Shown: positions 17,800 to 27,336, counted from the stretch's first letter. The stretch: 64,000 nucleotides of DNA from Chitinophaga sp. LS1 (GCF_034274695.1 NZ_CP128362.1:5892501-5956500), one strand, 5' to 3'. A program made the numbers and translations. Notes: generated from the sequence alone by a model not told the origin.

Positions 17800-18495
17800 T
17801 TACAACAGGTTCAATTTACTGTTAAGCGCTGATCTGTAGGCATCTGCCACGGGTACAGCGTTTTTATGTATGATGATGGTACCGTCTTCAATCGACTCTA
17901 TTTTGTCCAGCGCCACTATGTAGGAGCGATGCACACGCATAAATTTGCCGGCGGGCAGTTTCTCTTCTACCGCTTTGAGGGTGGTATGGATGGCGTGAAA
18001 CTTCTGAACGGTATGTAGTTTTACATAATCGCCCATGGCTTCGAGGTAGAGGATCTCATCTATGCGGATCCTTTTGAGCACCCCATTGTCCCGGATAAAG
18101 ACAAATTCATTGTCTGTGCTCTGGACTTCCTGTACCGTGCTTTCACAGATCTCCTTCGCCTTGTCGATGGCCTGAATGAAACGGGCAGGACTTACCGGTT
18201 TGATTAGGTAGTCTGCAACGTTCAGTTCAAATGCTTCTACGGCATAATCTTTCTTGACAGTGGTAAAGATGATGATCGGACCTTTCTTACCCAGGTTACG
18301 GGTTAGTTCCAATCCGCTCATGCCCGGCATTTCGATGTCGAGGAGGAGCAGGTCTACTTTTTCTTTTTGCAGTACATTATAGGCTTCGATGGCACTGGCA
18401 CATTCGCCCAGTACATGCAGTTGTTCAACGTGGCTGGCCAATTGTTTCATTGCAGTGCGGGCCAGCTTATTGTCGTCTACAATAAGGCAATTCAT
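17800..18495 (-). CDS. LytTR-family response regulator
   Basis: A 231-residue DNA-binding response regulator: receiver domain (about 1-120) with acidic pocket DD at 7-8 and phospho-acceptor Asp53 in LLLLDIEMPGMSG, Thr and Lys of the switch (IIFTTVKKD, YLIKPVSPARF), and a LytTR domain (about 130-231) with LYLEAMGDYVKLHT and MRVHRSYIVAL. LytTR proteins bind direct repeats upstream of target promoters. The usual partner, a LytS/YehU-type kinase, is not next to it; the nearest kinase is the hybrid protein at 15161-17356, which already has its own receiver. Confidence 0.93.
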   Translation of the reverse strand: MNCLIVDDNKLARTAMKQLASHVEQLHVLGECASAIEAYNVLQKEKVDLLLLDIEMPGMSGLELTRNLGKKGPIIIFTTVKKDYAVEAFELNVADYLIKPVSPARFIQAIDKAKEICESTVQEVQSTDNEFVFIRDNGVLKRIRIDEILYLEAMGDYVKLHTVQKFHAIHTTLKAVEEKLPAGKFMRVHRSYIVALDKIESIEDGTIIIHKNAVPVADAYRSALNSKLNLL

Positions 18496-18614
18496 TGGGC
18501 AAATATAAGGGCTTTCAATAGTACAGGCTATATTATAATTTGCTTAAAACTTGATGAGAGATTATTATAATTAAAATGTAATAAATATCTTGCATATTCT
18601 AAATCAGGTCTCAA

Positions 18615-18971
18615 TTGAAACAGCTGCAAAGGCTCATCCTTATATTATCATGCATATTTCTTCCGTTCGTATACGGGGGAATATCCGGGGAATACACTTC
18701 TCCGCATGATCAGCCGCAGTTACTCAGTTATACTACTACCAGTCATTTTCATTCCCTTTGCAGGAATCAGCATTACAAGGCAGCTACTGGCAATAAATTC
18801 AATTTACGCAACCGTGGGTTGATTGATTTTAATGAATTTTTCCTGATCGTTTCCAGTATCAGGATCAAGCCACTGTTTGTTTATATACATCCCCACTACA
18901 AAGGATTCGCTGCATCTATCATCAGTGTTTCCGTTTCGCTCAGCGACTGGCGAGGGCCTCCAATGGCATAA
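18615..18971 (+). CDS. Small exported protein upstream of the efflux operon
   Basis: A 118-residue product, hypothetical. The first 20 residues (LQRLILILSCIFLPFVYGG) look like a signal peptide; the rest has no recognised domain and ends in SDWRGPPMA. Small secreted proteins with a C-terminal W-x-PP ending often sit just before outer-membrane factor genes of RND pumps in Bacteroidota (from memory, not checked), and this one lies 71 bases before the TolC gene. The only in-frame start is TTG at 18615, which lowers confidence. A link to the pump is inferred from position only. Confidence 0.5.
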   Translation: MKQLQRLILILSCIFLPFVYGGISGEYTSPHDQPQLLSYTTTSHFHSLCRNQHYKAATGNKFNLRNRGLIDFNEFFLIVSSIRIKPLFVYIHPHYKGFAASIISVSVSLSDWRGPPMA

Positions 18972-19042
18972 TTTCCATATAACGCATTTCCTTTAATTAC
19001 TTATTGACGCGCTATTGCAGCGCATTAACATTTCGCGCAGTT

Positions 19043-20449
19043 ATGTATGTGAACATTACTGTAAGGCGATGTGCGGTTTTGCTATGCCTGTTGGCTGGCA
19101 TAGGCACGCATTGCTTTGCACAAACATTACCATTGAAGCAGGCCATTGATATGACCCTGCAGAATTATCCTTCACTGAAGGTCAAGAATACCATCTCCAA
19201 TGCAGCGGCCGCGCACACAACTGATGTAAAGCATGAATGGTGGCCTAACCTGAAACTGGTGGAAGAAGCCACCGTGGGCACTGACAATGGTGTGTATGGT
19301 TCTTATTTTCCCATGAGCATTATTCCTTCTACATCCGGCGGTATCCGGGATGCCAACAGCTTACAGGCGGTATCCGGCAATGTAGGTATGGCACAATTGC
19401 AATGGGAGGTCTACAACTTCGGGCTGTACAAAGTACGGAAGGACGAAGCCAGGCAACAACAACAGGTAGCAGGTGCCGATGCCGGTATCACGGCAAACGA
19501 TCTGACTGTGTCAGTGATCCAGGACTACCTGTCTATGTTAGAATATTATAACCTGATGCGTATTCAGGCAGACAATATAGAACGTACAAGATCTGTGTCA
19601 AAGGCGGTGACTTCGATTGTATTGCATGGTTTGAAACCGGGGGTGGATAGTGCAATTGCAGCAGCAGAGCTGTCAAAAGCCAGGCTGAACTATATCGATT
19701 TCCAGAATGGATATAATAAGGTGCGCATGCACCTGGCCAGTCTGACAGGTCTGGACAGCACGGCCATTGTACCGGATACCCTGTATGACAAAGGATTGCC
19801 GCAGATATTGCTGGCTCAGTCCGATACGGCTACCGTAGAGCAAACACATCCGGCACTGGTTTATTACAATGCGCTGCTTACACAAAATCAAAAACACGAA
19901 CAGGTGATCCGTAAAACGGCTATGCCAAAAGTGATGGTGCTGGCGGCGGGATGGGCCAGAGGTTCCAGTATTAATAGCAATGATGAGTACCAGAATTTAG
20001 CCAGTGGTTTTGGGTACAATCGTTACAACTACCTGGCAGGGATCGGGATCACTTATAATGTGACAGACATTTTTCATACAAGGGATAAAATGAGAGAGCA
20101 ATATGTACGTACCCGGGCTGCGGCCAATCAGCTCGAATCTTCGCATGCGCTGCTGGATAACCAGCTGAATCAGGCCAGGGTGAATATTCACACGGCGGTA
20201 GACAAATTGAATGAAATGCCGGCACAGCTGAATGCGGCAAGAGCGGCGGCGGCTCAGAAAATGGCGTTGTATAAGGGTGGGTTGACGAATATTATTGATG
20301 TGACGAATGCACTGTATGTGTTGAACCGTGCGGAGAATGATCTGATACAGACGCGCCATGATGCATGGCAATCGCTTTTTATGGAGGCGTTTGCGACGAA
20401 TTCAATACAAGTGCTGGTACAGCAGCTGGAAGCGGCGAGGGTGGAATAA
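19043..20449 (+). CDS. TolC-family outer-membrane efflux protein
   Basis: Outer-membrane channel of a tripartite efflux pump. About 468 residues with signal peptide ending near GIGTHCFAQ, then two outer-membrane efflux repeats of long helices (LPLKQAIDMTLQNYPSLKVK at the start of the first). The ATG at 19043 places the signal peptide correctly; a longer frame from TTG at 19004 is unlikely. The RND pump and the adaptor follow on the same strand, so the three form one system; the order channel-pump-adaptor is common in Bacteroidota. Confidence 0.93.
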   Translation: MYVNITVRRCAVLLCLLAGIGTHCFAQTLPLKQAIDMTLQNYPSLKVKNTISNAAAAHTTDVKHEWWPNLKLVEEATVGTDNGVYGSYFPMSIIPSTSGGIRDANSLQAVSGNVGMAQLQWEVYNFGLYKVRKDEARQQQQVAGADAGITANDLTVSVIQDYLSMLEYYNLMRIQADNIERTRSVSKAVTSIVLHGLKPGVDSAIAAAELSKARLNYIDFQNGYNKVRMHLASLTGLDSTAIVPDTLYDKGLPQILLAQSDTATVEQTHPALVYYNALLTQNQKHEQVIRKTAMPKVMVLAAGWARGSSINSNDEYQNLASGFGYNRYNYLAGIGITYNVTDIFHTRDKMREQYVRTRAAANQLESSHALLDNQLNQARVNIHTAVDKLNEMPAQLNAARAAAAQKMALYKGGLTNIIDVTNALYVLNRAENDLIQTRHDAWQSLFMEAFATNSIQVLVQQLEAARVE

Positions 20450-20640
20450 GACGCATTTTCGAATTGAAGAGGGGAAGGGTTTTAATGTTGTGAGAAGGGA
20501 GAACTTTTGATTTCGGGTTGAGAAGTGAAAGGTTTTATTCTGGTCTGAGAAGAAAGAAACTCCTGATTCAGTATTGAGAATGTGAAACTTTTATTTCCGC
20601 CCTGAGAAGGCCAAAATTTTTATCACCCTCTTAAGAGGGC
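20450..20640 (+). repeat. Degenerate ~28-bp tandem repeat between tolC-type and RND genes
   Basis: Words of the form TGAGAAG followed by A-rich and TTTTATTTC-like stretches start at 20465, 20491, 20519, 20546, 20575 and 20603 (spacing 26-29). Copies are strongly diverged. The array ends beside a small palindrome, GCCCTCTTAAGAGGGC. No gene lies in this gap. Confidence 0.7.
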
Positions 20641-20659
20641 TACACCTAAAATGTAACAT

Positions 20660-23600
20660 ATGTCATTAGTCTCTACTGCCTTAAAAAAGCCAATCTCGGT
20701 TGTCGTACTGACACTGGGCGTGTTCCTTTTTTCTATACTGGCAGTTATCAATATTCCCATCGATATCTTCCCGAAGCTGAACCAGCCGACCATTTATGTG
20801 ATAGAACCATATGGAGGTATGTCTGCCCAGCAGATGGAAGGTTTCTTTGCCACCCGCTTACAGGATCAGTTTCTGTATGTGAATGGTATTAAAAATATCA
20901 GCAGTAAAAATATCCAGGGTCTCAGCATGATCAAGCTCACCTTTTACGAAGGTACTGACATGGGGGAGGCTTCGGCACAGGTAGCGCTGCAGGTAAGCCG
21001 TGCTATGAACTTCTTTCCTCCGGGTGCTGCACCGCCACAGGTCATTCGTTTCGATGCGTCTTCACTGCCTGTGGGTGAACTGGTATTCAGTTCTCAGACA
21101 CGTCCGCTGAAAGATATTTACGATATGGCGACCACCCGTATCAGGCCGATGTTTGCCACCGTACCGGGTTTGTCTGCCTCGCCACCATTTGGTGCGAATG
21201 CCCGTTCTGTAGTCGTGAACGTAAATCCTGACAGGCTGCGTAGTTACAATCTGAGTGCGGATCAGGTGGTGGAAGCCATTGCGCGTAACAATGCGATGAG
21301 CCCTTCAGGAAATATCCGTATTAATAATAAAATGTTCCTCACTACCATCAACTCACTGGAAGAACAGGTGACTGATTTTGGAGATATTCCTATAGCGACA
21401 AATGGTAACTCCACTGTGTTTGTAAAGGATATAGCGACGGTATCAGATGGTGCGGATGTAACGGTGGATTATGCACTGGTGAATGGAAAACGTTCTGTAT
21501 ACATGCCGGTTGTAAAGACCCCGGATGCGTCTACCTGGGAAGTGGTAAAACAACTGAAAGCAAAGTTGCCGGAGATGCAGAATCTCTTGCCGGAAGATAC
21601 AAAAATCACCTATGAATTTGACCAGTCAGTAGCCGTGATCAATGCTGTGAAAGGCCTGATGACAGAAGGTATACTGGGTGCGATACTAACAGGCCTGATG
21701 GTATTGCTCTTTCTGCGTGATTTAAGGAGTTGTATGGTTGTAGTGATCACGATACCTATAGCAATATTGTCTGCGGTGTTTGGTTTATATCTCACCGGAC
21801 AAACCATTAACCTGATGACATTGTCTGGATTGGCGCTGGCCATCGGGGTACTCGTGGATCAGGCCACGGTGACGATTGAGAATATTCACCAGCACCTGGA
21901 AATGGGCAAGCCAAAGAAGCAGGCGATATATGAGGCTTGTGAAGAGATCGCGTTTCCTTTGCTGTTGATCCTGTTGTGTATCCTCGCCGTGTTTGCGCCT
22001 TCCTTTATAATGTCGGGTGTGCCGAAGGCCATGTTCCTGCCACTGTCGTTGTCCATTGGTTTTGCAATGATTGCCTCGTTCTTTATAGCGCAGACATTGG
22101 TACCTGTTATTTCCAACTGGTGGCTCAGGGCGGAGAAGTACCAGCATGCACATGCGGGGCTGGCATTGGATAAGGAAGAGGTGAAAGAAGTGAATGATCA
22201 TATGCAGGAGCAGCAATCGCATCCTGAAAAACTGAGTGGCTTTGAGAAATTCAAAGCGTGGTTTATGCGGGTGTTGGAAGGGCTTGGAAAACGTTCATCA
22301 TTGGTGATCGGGTTGTATTTAGTAATTGCCTTTGGCGCAGCAGGTACTGCCTATGTGGTGATTGGTAAAGACCTGATGCCACATATTAATACAGGACAAT
22401 TCCAGCTCCGTATCAAAGAGCCAGATGGTACCCGACTGGAAAGAACAGAAGAAAAGGTACACCAGGTGCTTAACATCATTGATCAGGTCACGGATGGTAA
22501 TGTGGAAATCAGTTCTGCTTATGTAGGTCTGATCCCTTCCAGCTATGGTTCCAGTAACCTGTATGTATTTAATGCAGGTACACACGAAGCTGTATTGCAG
22601 GTGAACCTGAATGAGGATTATAAAGTAAACATAGAAGCGCTGAAAGATACGTTGCGTGAGCGGATAACAGCGAAGTTTCCGCAATTGCGGTTATCATTTG
22701 AGCCGATCGATATGACGGAGAAGATCATGGCGCAGGGTGCTTCAACACCGATTGAAGTAAGAGTAGCAGGCAAGGATATGCAGCAGATCCAGAAGTATGC
22801 GACTACGCTTACGAACAGATTGAAGAATATTTCGTTTTTGCGTGATGTGCAGATAGTACAACCCCTACATTATCCTGTGATCAAGATCAATGTAGACAGG
22901 TTCAAAGTGGCGCAGATGGGATTGAATGTGTATCAGGTAGCCCGCTCTGTAACGGCGTCTACATCCAGTAGCCGGTTCTCTGAAAAGAACCAGTGGCTGG
23001 ATGAGAAAGGTGCTTACACGTATCAGGTGCAGGTGCAGATCCCGGAATATAGTATGCAGGCGATCAGTGACCTGCAGGAGATTCCACTGGTACGCGGGCA
23101 GGCGAGACCTGTATTGGGAGATGTGGCGAGTTTTAGTACCAGCGAAGTGCCGGGGGAATATGATCGTTCTGGTCCCCGTCGTTACCTGACGGTGAGTGCG
23201 AATATATCCAACATTGATCTGGGGGCTGCGACTAAAGCGGTGCAGCATGAGATCGATGAGATGGGACCTCCGCCACGTGGTCTGATAGCGGATGTACAGG
23301 GTAGTTCGAGTTTGCTGACAGATACATTGAATGGTTTGCAGAATGGGTTAATGCTGGCGGTCCTGGTGATCTTCCTTTTGCTGGCGGCTAATTATCAGTC
23401 GTTCAGACTGAGCTTTGTGGTATTGGTGACGGTGCCAGCGGTAATAGCAGGAGCACTGCTGATGTTGTTGCTTACAGGGTCTACACTGAATTTGCAATCT
23501 TATATGGGGATGATCATGTCTACAGGTGTATCTGTAGCGAATGCGATCCTGATAGTAACGAATGCAGAGAAGTTGCGTATTGATTACAGGGATGCGTATA

Positions 23601-23857
23601 AGGCGGGGATTGTGAGTGCGGGAATTCGTTTGCGTCCGATTTTGATGACGAGTCTTGCTATGATCGCGGGTATGGTACCGATGGCATCTGGTATGGGGGA
23701 GTCAGGAGATCAGACGGCGCCTTTGGGGAGAGCGGTGATTGGAGGATTGATTGCTTCTACGATAGCAGCGTTATTCATATTGCCATTGGTGTATGCGCGT
23801 ATGCAACGCAGGACGACTTTTGAGGCGGTTTCGCTGATGCCGGAGGGAAGTGAATAA
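20660..23857 (+). CDS. RND-family efflux transporter permease
   Basis: Inner-membrane proton-driven pump of the AcrB/MexB/CusA superfamily, 1065 residues with twelve expected helices: one at the N-terminus, a large periplasmic part, six helices around residues 335-560, a second periplasmic part and a C-terminal helix bundle (LMLAVLVIFLLLAANYQS onward). In helix 4 the usual Asp-Asp pair appears as GVLVDQATVTIEN: the first Asp is kept and the second is Gln, so the proton relay differs from AcrB. The sequence does not say whether drugs or metals are moved. Part of the operon with the channel upstream and the adaptor downstream. Confidence 0.94.
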   Translation: MSLVSTALKKPISVVVLTLGVFLFSILAVINIPIDIFPKLNQPTIYVIEPYGGMSAQQMEGFFATRLQDQFLYVNGIKNISSKNIQGLSMIKLTFYEGTDMGEASAQVALQVSRAMNFFPPGAAPPQVIRFDASSLPVGELVFSSQTRPLKDIYDMATTRIRPMFATVPGLSASPPFGANARSVVVNVNPDRLRSYNLSADQVVEAIARNNAMSPSGNIRINNKMFLTTINSLEEQVTDFGDIPIATNGNSTVFVKDIATVSDGADVTVDYALVNGKRSVYMPVVKTPDASTWEVVKQLKAKLPEMQNLLPEDTKITYEFDQSVAVINAVKGLMTEGILGAILTGLMVLLFLRDLRSCMVVVITIPIAILSAVFGLYLTGQTINLMTLSGLALAIGVLVDQATVTIENIHQHLEMGKPKKQAIYEACEEIAFPLLLILLCILAVFAPSFIMSGVPKAMFLPLSLSIGFAMIASFFIAQTLVPVISNWWLRAEKYQHAHAGLALDKEEVKEVNDHMQEQQSHPEKLSGFEKFKAWFMRVLEGLGKRSSLVIGLYLVIAFGAAGTAYVVIGKDLMPHINTGQFQLRIKEPDGTRLERTEEKVHQVLNIIDQVTDGNVEISSAYVGLIPSSYGSSNLYVFNAGTHEAVLQVNLNEDYKVNIEALKDTLRERITAKFPQLRLSFEPIDMTEKIMAQGASTPIEVRVAGKDMQQIQKYATTLTNRLKNISFLRDVQIVQPLHYPVIKINVDRFKVAQMGLNVYQVARSVTASTSSSRFSEKNQWLDEKGAYTYQVQVQIPEYSMQAISDLQEIPLVRGQARPVLGDVASFSTSEVPGEYDRSGPRRYLTVSANISNIDLGAATKAVQHEIDEMGPPPRGLIADVQGSSSLLTDTLNGLQNGLMLAVLVIFLLLAANYQSFRLSFVVLVTVPAVIAGALLMLLLTGSTLNLQSYMGMIMSTGVSVANAILIVTNAEKLRIDYRDAYKAGIVSAGIRLRPILMTSLAMIAGMVPMASGMGESGDQTAPLGRAVIGGLIASTIAALFILPLVYARMQRRTTFEAVSLMPEGSE

Positions 23858-23927
23858 CACTCAGCGCAAACTAAAACTACAGCACACATGATGCAAACTA
23901 CAATTACAAAACACTAAACTACAGACC

Positions 23928-25016
23928 ATGAATAATCAACATAGAATCGTTATCATATGTACCGCAGTCACCATGCTGGCAGCTTGCCGGGAGGCTGCAT
24001 CGAAAAAGAAGAAAGAAGAGAATCATCACGGTAGTCAATATACTTTTTCAACGGTGGTACAAGAGCCGTTATCATCCAGTATCCAGCTGCCTGCTGTACT
24101 GGATGCTTATCAGAAAGTGAGTATCTATCCACGTGCAAATGGATTTGTGAAGAGTGTAATGGTAGATAGAGGATCTGTGGTGAGGAAAGGACAGATGCTG
24201 CTGGAGCTGGATGCACCGGAGGTGATACAGCAATACTATGCGGCACAGGCGAAATGGTTGCAGGCAAAAGCAGACTATGCTGCATCGAAAGATAACTACG
24301 AACGTACGATGGCAGTAAGTGCTACACCGGGTACAATTTCTCCACATGATCTGGAAGTGTCCGGGGCAAAAATGATGGCGGATAGTGCTATTGTGAATAG
24401 TCAGCTGGCGAATTTCAGGGCACTGGAAGCAACGAGGAGTTATCTGCAGGTGACAGCTCCTTTTGATGGGGTGATCACCGAGCGTAATGTACACCCGGGT
24501 GCACTGGTGGGGCCTACGACCAGTATTGATGGCCGGCCTATGCTGATGTTGGAGCAGGAAGATCGTTTGCGTCTGATCGTACAGGTACCAGAAATTTATA
24601 GTGCACAGCTGACAGATGGGCAGAACGTTACATTCCGTGTAAATGCTTTGCCAGGCAAGGAGTTTACAGGTAGCATTAGTCGTCAGGCGGGGTCATTAAA
24701 TGATCGTTTCCGTTCAGAGGCGGTGGAAGTGGATGTATATAATCCGAATCATACCTTGAAACCGGGGATGTATGCAGAGATTACGATTCCGGTGAGTGGG
24801 AGCCGACAGGCGATGGTCGTGCCTGCTACGGCGATCGTAACTTCTACAGAAAAGAAGTATGTGATTGCGGTGAGGAGTGGGATTACACATTGGGTAGATG
24901 TGCAGGAGGGGAATCATCACAATGATTCTACGGAAGTGTTTGGTTCGCTGCAGGCGGGGGATAAGGTGATTGCACCGGCTACGGATGATATAAAGGAGAA
25001 TACGAGTATTGATTAG
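23928..25016 (+). CDS. Periplasmic adaptor (HlyD/MFP) subunit, lipoprotein
   Basis: A 362-residue membrane-fusion protein that links the RND pump to the TolC channel. The N-terminus MNNQHRIVIICTAVTMLAAC is a lipoprotein signal with the lipidated Cys at residue 20. Then a barrel-sandwich/lipoyl domain (YPRANGFVKSVMVDRGSVVR and LQVTAPFDGVITERNVHPGA halves), a short helical hairpin between them, a beta-barrel domain and a C-terminal membrane-proximal domain. It is 70 bases after the pump gene. A large tandem array begins just past its stop. Confidence 0.93.
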   Translation: MNNQHRIVIICTAVTMLAACREAASKKKKEENHHGSQYTFSTVVQEPLSSSIQLPAVLDAYQKVSIYPRANGFVKSVMVDRGSVVRKGQMLLELDAPEVIQQYYAAQAKWLQAKADYAASKDNYERTMAVSATPGTISPHDLEVSGAKMMADSAIVNSQLANFRALEATRSYLQVTAPFDGVITERNVHPGALVGPTTSIDGRPMLMLEQEDRLRLIVQVPEIYSAQLTDGQNVTFRVNALPGKEFTGSISRQAGSLNDRFRSEAVEVDVYNPNHTLKPGMYAEITIPVSGSRQAMVVPATAIVTSTEKKYVIAVRSGITHWVDVQEGNHHNDSTEVFGSLQAGDKVIAPATDDIKENTSID

Positions 25017-25036
25017 TGGGCTCATCGGCGGTATTG

Positions 25037-25830
25037 GGATGACAATAAGAAGTGTTGTTATGTATGAGATGAATAGCAGGAGATGATTAACAGGTTGGGG
25101 ATGAATAGGAGGAGATGTATGTCAGGAAGGAAATGATCAACGGGTAGGAAGTGAATAGCAGGAGATGTATGTCAGGGAGGAGATGATTAACAGGTTGGGG
25201 ATGAATAGCAGGAGATGTATGTCAGGAAGGAAATGATTAACAGGTTGGGGATGAATAGGAGGAGGTGTATGTCAGGAAGGAAATGATTAACAGGTTGGGG
25301 ATGAATAGGAGGAGGTGTATGTCAGGAAGGAGATGATTAACAGGTAGGAAGTGAATAGGAGGAGATGTATGTCAGGAAGGAAATGATTAACAGGTTGGGG
25401 ATGAATAGGAGGAGGTGTATGTCAGGAAGGAAATGATTAACAGGTTGGGGATGAATAGGAGGAGGTGTATGTCAGGAAGGAGATGATTAACAGGTAGGAA
25501 GTGAATAGGAGGAGATGTATGTCAGGAAGGAGATGATCAACAGGTAGGAAGTGAATAGGAGGAGATGTATGTCAGGAAGGAGAAGATCAACAAGTTGGGG
25601 ATGAATAGCCAGAGATGTATGTCAGGAAGGAGATGATTAACAGGTTGGAAGTGAATAGGAGGAGATGTATGTCAGGAAGGAGATGATCAACAGGTAGGAA
25701 GTGAATAGGAGGAGATGTATGTCAGGAAGGAGAAGATCAACAAGTTGGGGATGAATAGCCAGAGATGTATGTCAGGAAGGAAATGATCAACAGGTTGGGG
25801 GATGAATATCAGGTAGGCAGCATTTTTGTG
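25037..25830 (+). repeat. 50-bp tandem array, about 15 copies, with 150-bp higher-order units
   Basis: From 25081 exact 50-base units (AAATGATTAACAGGTTGGGG then ATGAATAGGAGGAGGTGTAT then GTCAGGAAGG) continue to 25830, with a diverged copy from about 25037. Variants are ordered: block 25231-25380 is repeated base for base at 25381-25530, and 25531-25680 is nearly repeated at 25681-25830, so triplets of units were duplicated recently. All three plus-strand frames are closed. The array fills an 837-base gap and holds no gene. Confidence 0.95.
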
Positions 25831-25853
25831 ATATACTTCCTAAAAGGTGTATT

Positions 25854-26045
25854 ATGAAAAAATCAACAAACCTGAAGCGGAAGATTAAAGAAGTGAAGAG
25901 AGAAAATGTAGAAGTGGCGCCAAAAGCAAAGACAACCGCAAAAAAGGATTATGATGATGATCAGAACCACTTGCTGGAAGGATATGACGAGAGTGAGTAT
26001 GATCAGAAAGATATCGCTGATGAGAAAAGAAAAAAGGGGGCCTGA
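25854..26045 (+). CDS. Small charged hypothetical protein
   Basis: A 63-residue protein, very polar: a Lys-rich first half (NLKRKIKEVKREN) and an acidic second half (DYDDDQNHLLEGYDESEYDQ) ending KRKKGA. No signal peptide or membrane segment; likely cytosolic and partly disordered. It begins 24 bases after the tandem array, and its TGA stop lies in the loop of a strong terminator hairpin, which supports a real short transcript. No family recognised. Confidence 0.65.
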   Translation: MKKSTNLKRKIKEVKRENVEVAPKAKTTAKKDYDDDQNHLLEGYDESEYDQKDIADEKRKKGA

Positions 26046-26068
26046 CAGTGGCTCCCTTTTGTTTTTTG
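26032..26068 (+). terminator. Terminator overlapping the stop of the 63-residue gene
   Basis: AAAAGGGGGCC (26032-26042) pairs with GGCTCCCTTTT (26050-26060) with one mismatch, followed by GTTTTTT. The stop codon sits in the loop. Confidence 0.85.
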
Positions 26069-26152
26069 GATTATTGGCGGATTTGAAACGACTAAGTTGT
26101 TTGTCTGGTGTATGCAGGTAAATTTCTAACTCTAAGGAAGAAATTTTGTTAC

Positions 26153-26270
26153 TGGCTCATGGGCTGGTAGCACCTGGATTATTTTTAGAAAACCTGTAAA
26201 GCTACAAGGCTTGTGGCTGATAGTACCTGTTTAGATACCCGTAAGGATAAAAGGCTCATGGGCTTCAGCT
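26153..26270. repeat. Degenerate ~45-55 bp repeat before the PAP2 gene end
   Basis: GGCTCATGGGCT-like words at 26153, 26208 (GGCTTGTGGCT) and 26253, each but the last followed by TAG-ACCTG-like sequence. Low similarity, about 2.5 copies, no reading frame. Confidence 0.5.
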
Positions 26271-26282
26271 CCCCAATCGCAT

Positions 26283-27104
26283 TTAACTACCCGGAAAGAA
26301 CACCACACTTATCCCAACAGATTTCGTATCCGGGCTGTAAGTAGGCATCGCAATAGGATGCATACTATTTTTGCCCTCTTTCTTAGCCCAAACCTTTTCC
26401 ATTTTCGGGAATACCCAATAAGCAGCCTTTGCACTTAATATACCGAGACCAGCCCCTGCTACAACATCGCTGAGCCAGTGGCGGTTATTATACATACGAA
26501 GTACGCCGGTGGCAGTCGCTACAGCATATCCATAGACCCCATACCACGGACTGACATCTTTGTACTCCTGTCTCATAAATTCTGCTCCCATAAATGAAGT
26601 GGCGGTATGACCGGAAGGAAAGGAGTTAAAAGTACTTCCATCCGGACGCTGCCGGTGAGATAATGTTTTCACCCCACCTACGGTTCCCATCATCAGGAGG
26701 CTGGAAATACCGAGAATGATAGTCCGGTCACGGAAATTATGTGCACCCTGGATGCCCATTGCATTCAGTGCGTATACGCTCAGTGCCGGTGTATATCGCA
26801 ACCAGTCGTCTACTTTGGTATGGAAAGTAGAATTATCCTCCCTGATTTCGTTTTTGGTGGTATGATCGAGGCTACGGAGCGGTCCGTATTCAAAAGTAGC
26901 GATTCCATAGCCAAGCATAGCTGCCGGTACAACTACGCTGGCGATGGAGCATTGATATTTTTTTGTTCCCCTGAAGAGCTTTAAAAAGGACGTATCCTTT
27001 TTAACTTGTATAGCAGCCGAGTCGACTGTAATTTGTTGGGCGTGGGCCCCGGTTATTATAACGAACGGCAATAACAGTTGTAGGCATAAAGAATTCACTT
27101 TCAT
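26283..27104 (-). CDS. PAP2-family phosphatase, exported
   Basis: About 273 residues with signal peptide ending IITGAHAQQ. The vanadium-haloperoxidase/PAP2 motifs are present in order: KTLSHRQRP (K-x6-RP), PSGHTATS, and RMYNNRHWLSDVVAG (R-x5-H-x3-D). Such enzymes dephosphorylate lipid phosphates, for example undecaprenyl or phosphatidylglycerol phosphates, at the outer side of the inner membrane; the substrate here is unknown. The frame can be extended upstream to 27272, but the ATG at 27104 gives the signal peptide directly. Divergent from the fluoride-riboswitch gene. Confidence 0.88.
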   Translation of the reverse strand: MKVNSLCLQLLLPFVIITGAHAQQITVDSAAIQVKKDTSFLKLFRGTKKYQCSIASVVVPAAMLGYGIATFEYGPLRSLDHTTKNEIREDNSTFHTKVDDWLRYTPALSVYALNAMGIQGAHNFRDRTIILGISSLLMMGTVGGVKTLSHRQRPDGSTFNSFPSGHTATSFMGAEFMRQEYKDVSPWYGVYGYAVATATGVLRMYNNRHWLSDVVAGAGLGILSAKAAYWVFPKMEKVWAKKEGKNSMHPIAMPTYSPDTKSVGISVVFFPGS

Positions 27105-27257
27105 CCAATACAGATTAGCGGTAGTAACGTAATGTTGAATATATACTACAAAACAAAAAAAAGATTCTGTAGAGATTCTGAAGGTAAAAAATATTTTAAT
27201 CACATGGATCACACGTTCGTGGCTGGTTTTGCTAAACAAACGTTTGAATAATTTTTG

Positions 27258-27265
27258 TATATTTG
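27258..27265 (+). promoter_or_regulatory. Likely -7 promoter element ahead of the fluoride riboswitch
   Basis: TATATTTG matches the Bacteroidota -7 consensus TAnnTTTG exactly and lies about 10 bases before the riboswitch stem, where transcription should begin. TTTG words exist at 27228 and 27243, but neither is at the ideal -33 spacing. Confidence 0.6.
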
Positions 27266-27276
27266 CATGCACAACC

Positions 27277-27336
27277 AGGAAATGGTGTCTTCCTGCACAG
27301 AACTGTCCCGTATTCTTCGGGTCTGATGGCGCCTAC
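27277..27336 (+). promoter_or_regulatory. Fluoride riboswitch (crcB motif)
   Basis: The RNA can fold as the known fluoride aptamer. P1: AGGAA with UUCCU (27277-27281 and 27290-27294). Between them lies GGUGUC, which can pair with GGCGCC near the 3' end as the pseudoknot. P3: CCCG with CGGG (27307-27310 and 27318-27321). The strongly conserved 3' block reads CUGAUGGCGCCUAC (27323-27336), as in crystal-studied aptamers. It lies about 60 bases before the start of a CLC-type transporter, a typical partner. Identified by eye; a covariance-model search (Rfam crcB) would confirm it. Confidence 0.92.

Noticed and set aside
25037..25830. CRISPR array
   Set aside because: Units are contiguous with no unique spacers between conserved repeats, and there are no cas genes; it is a plain tandem array.
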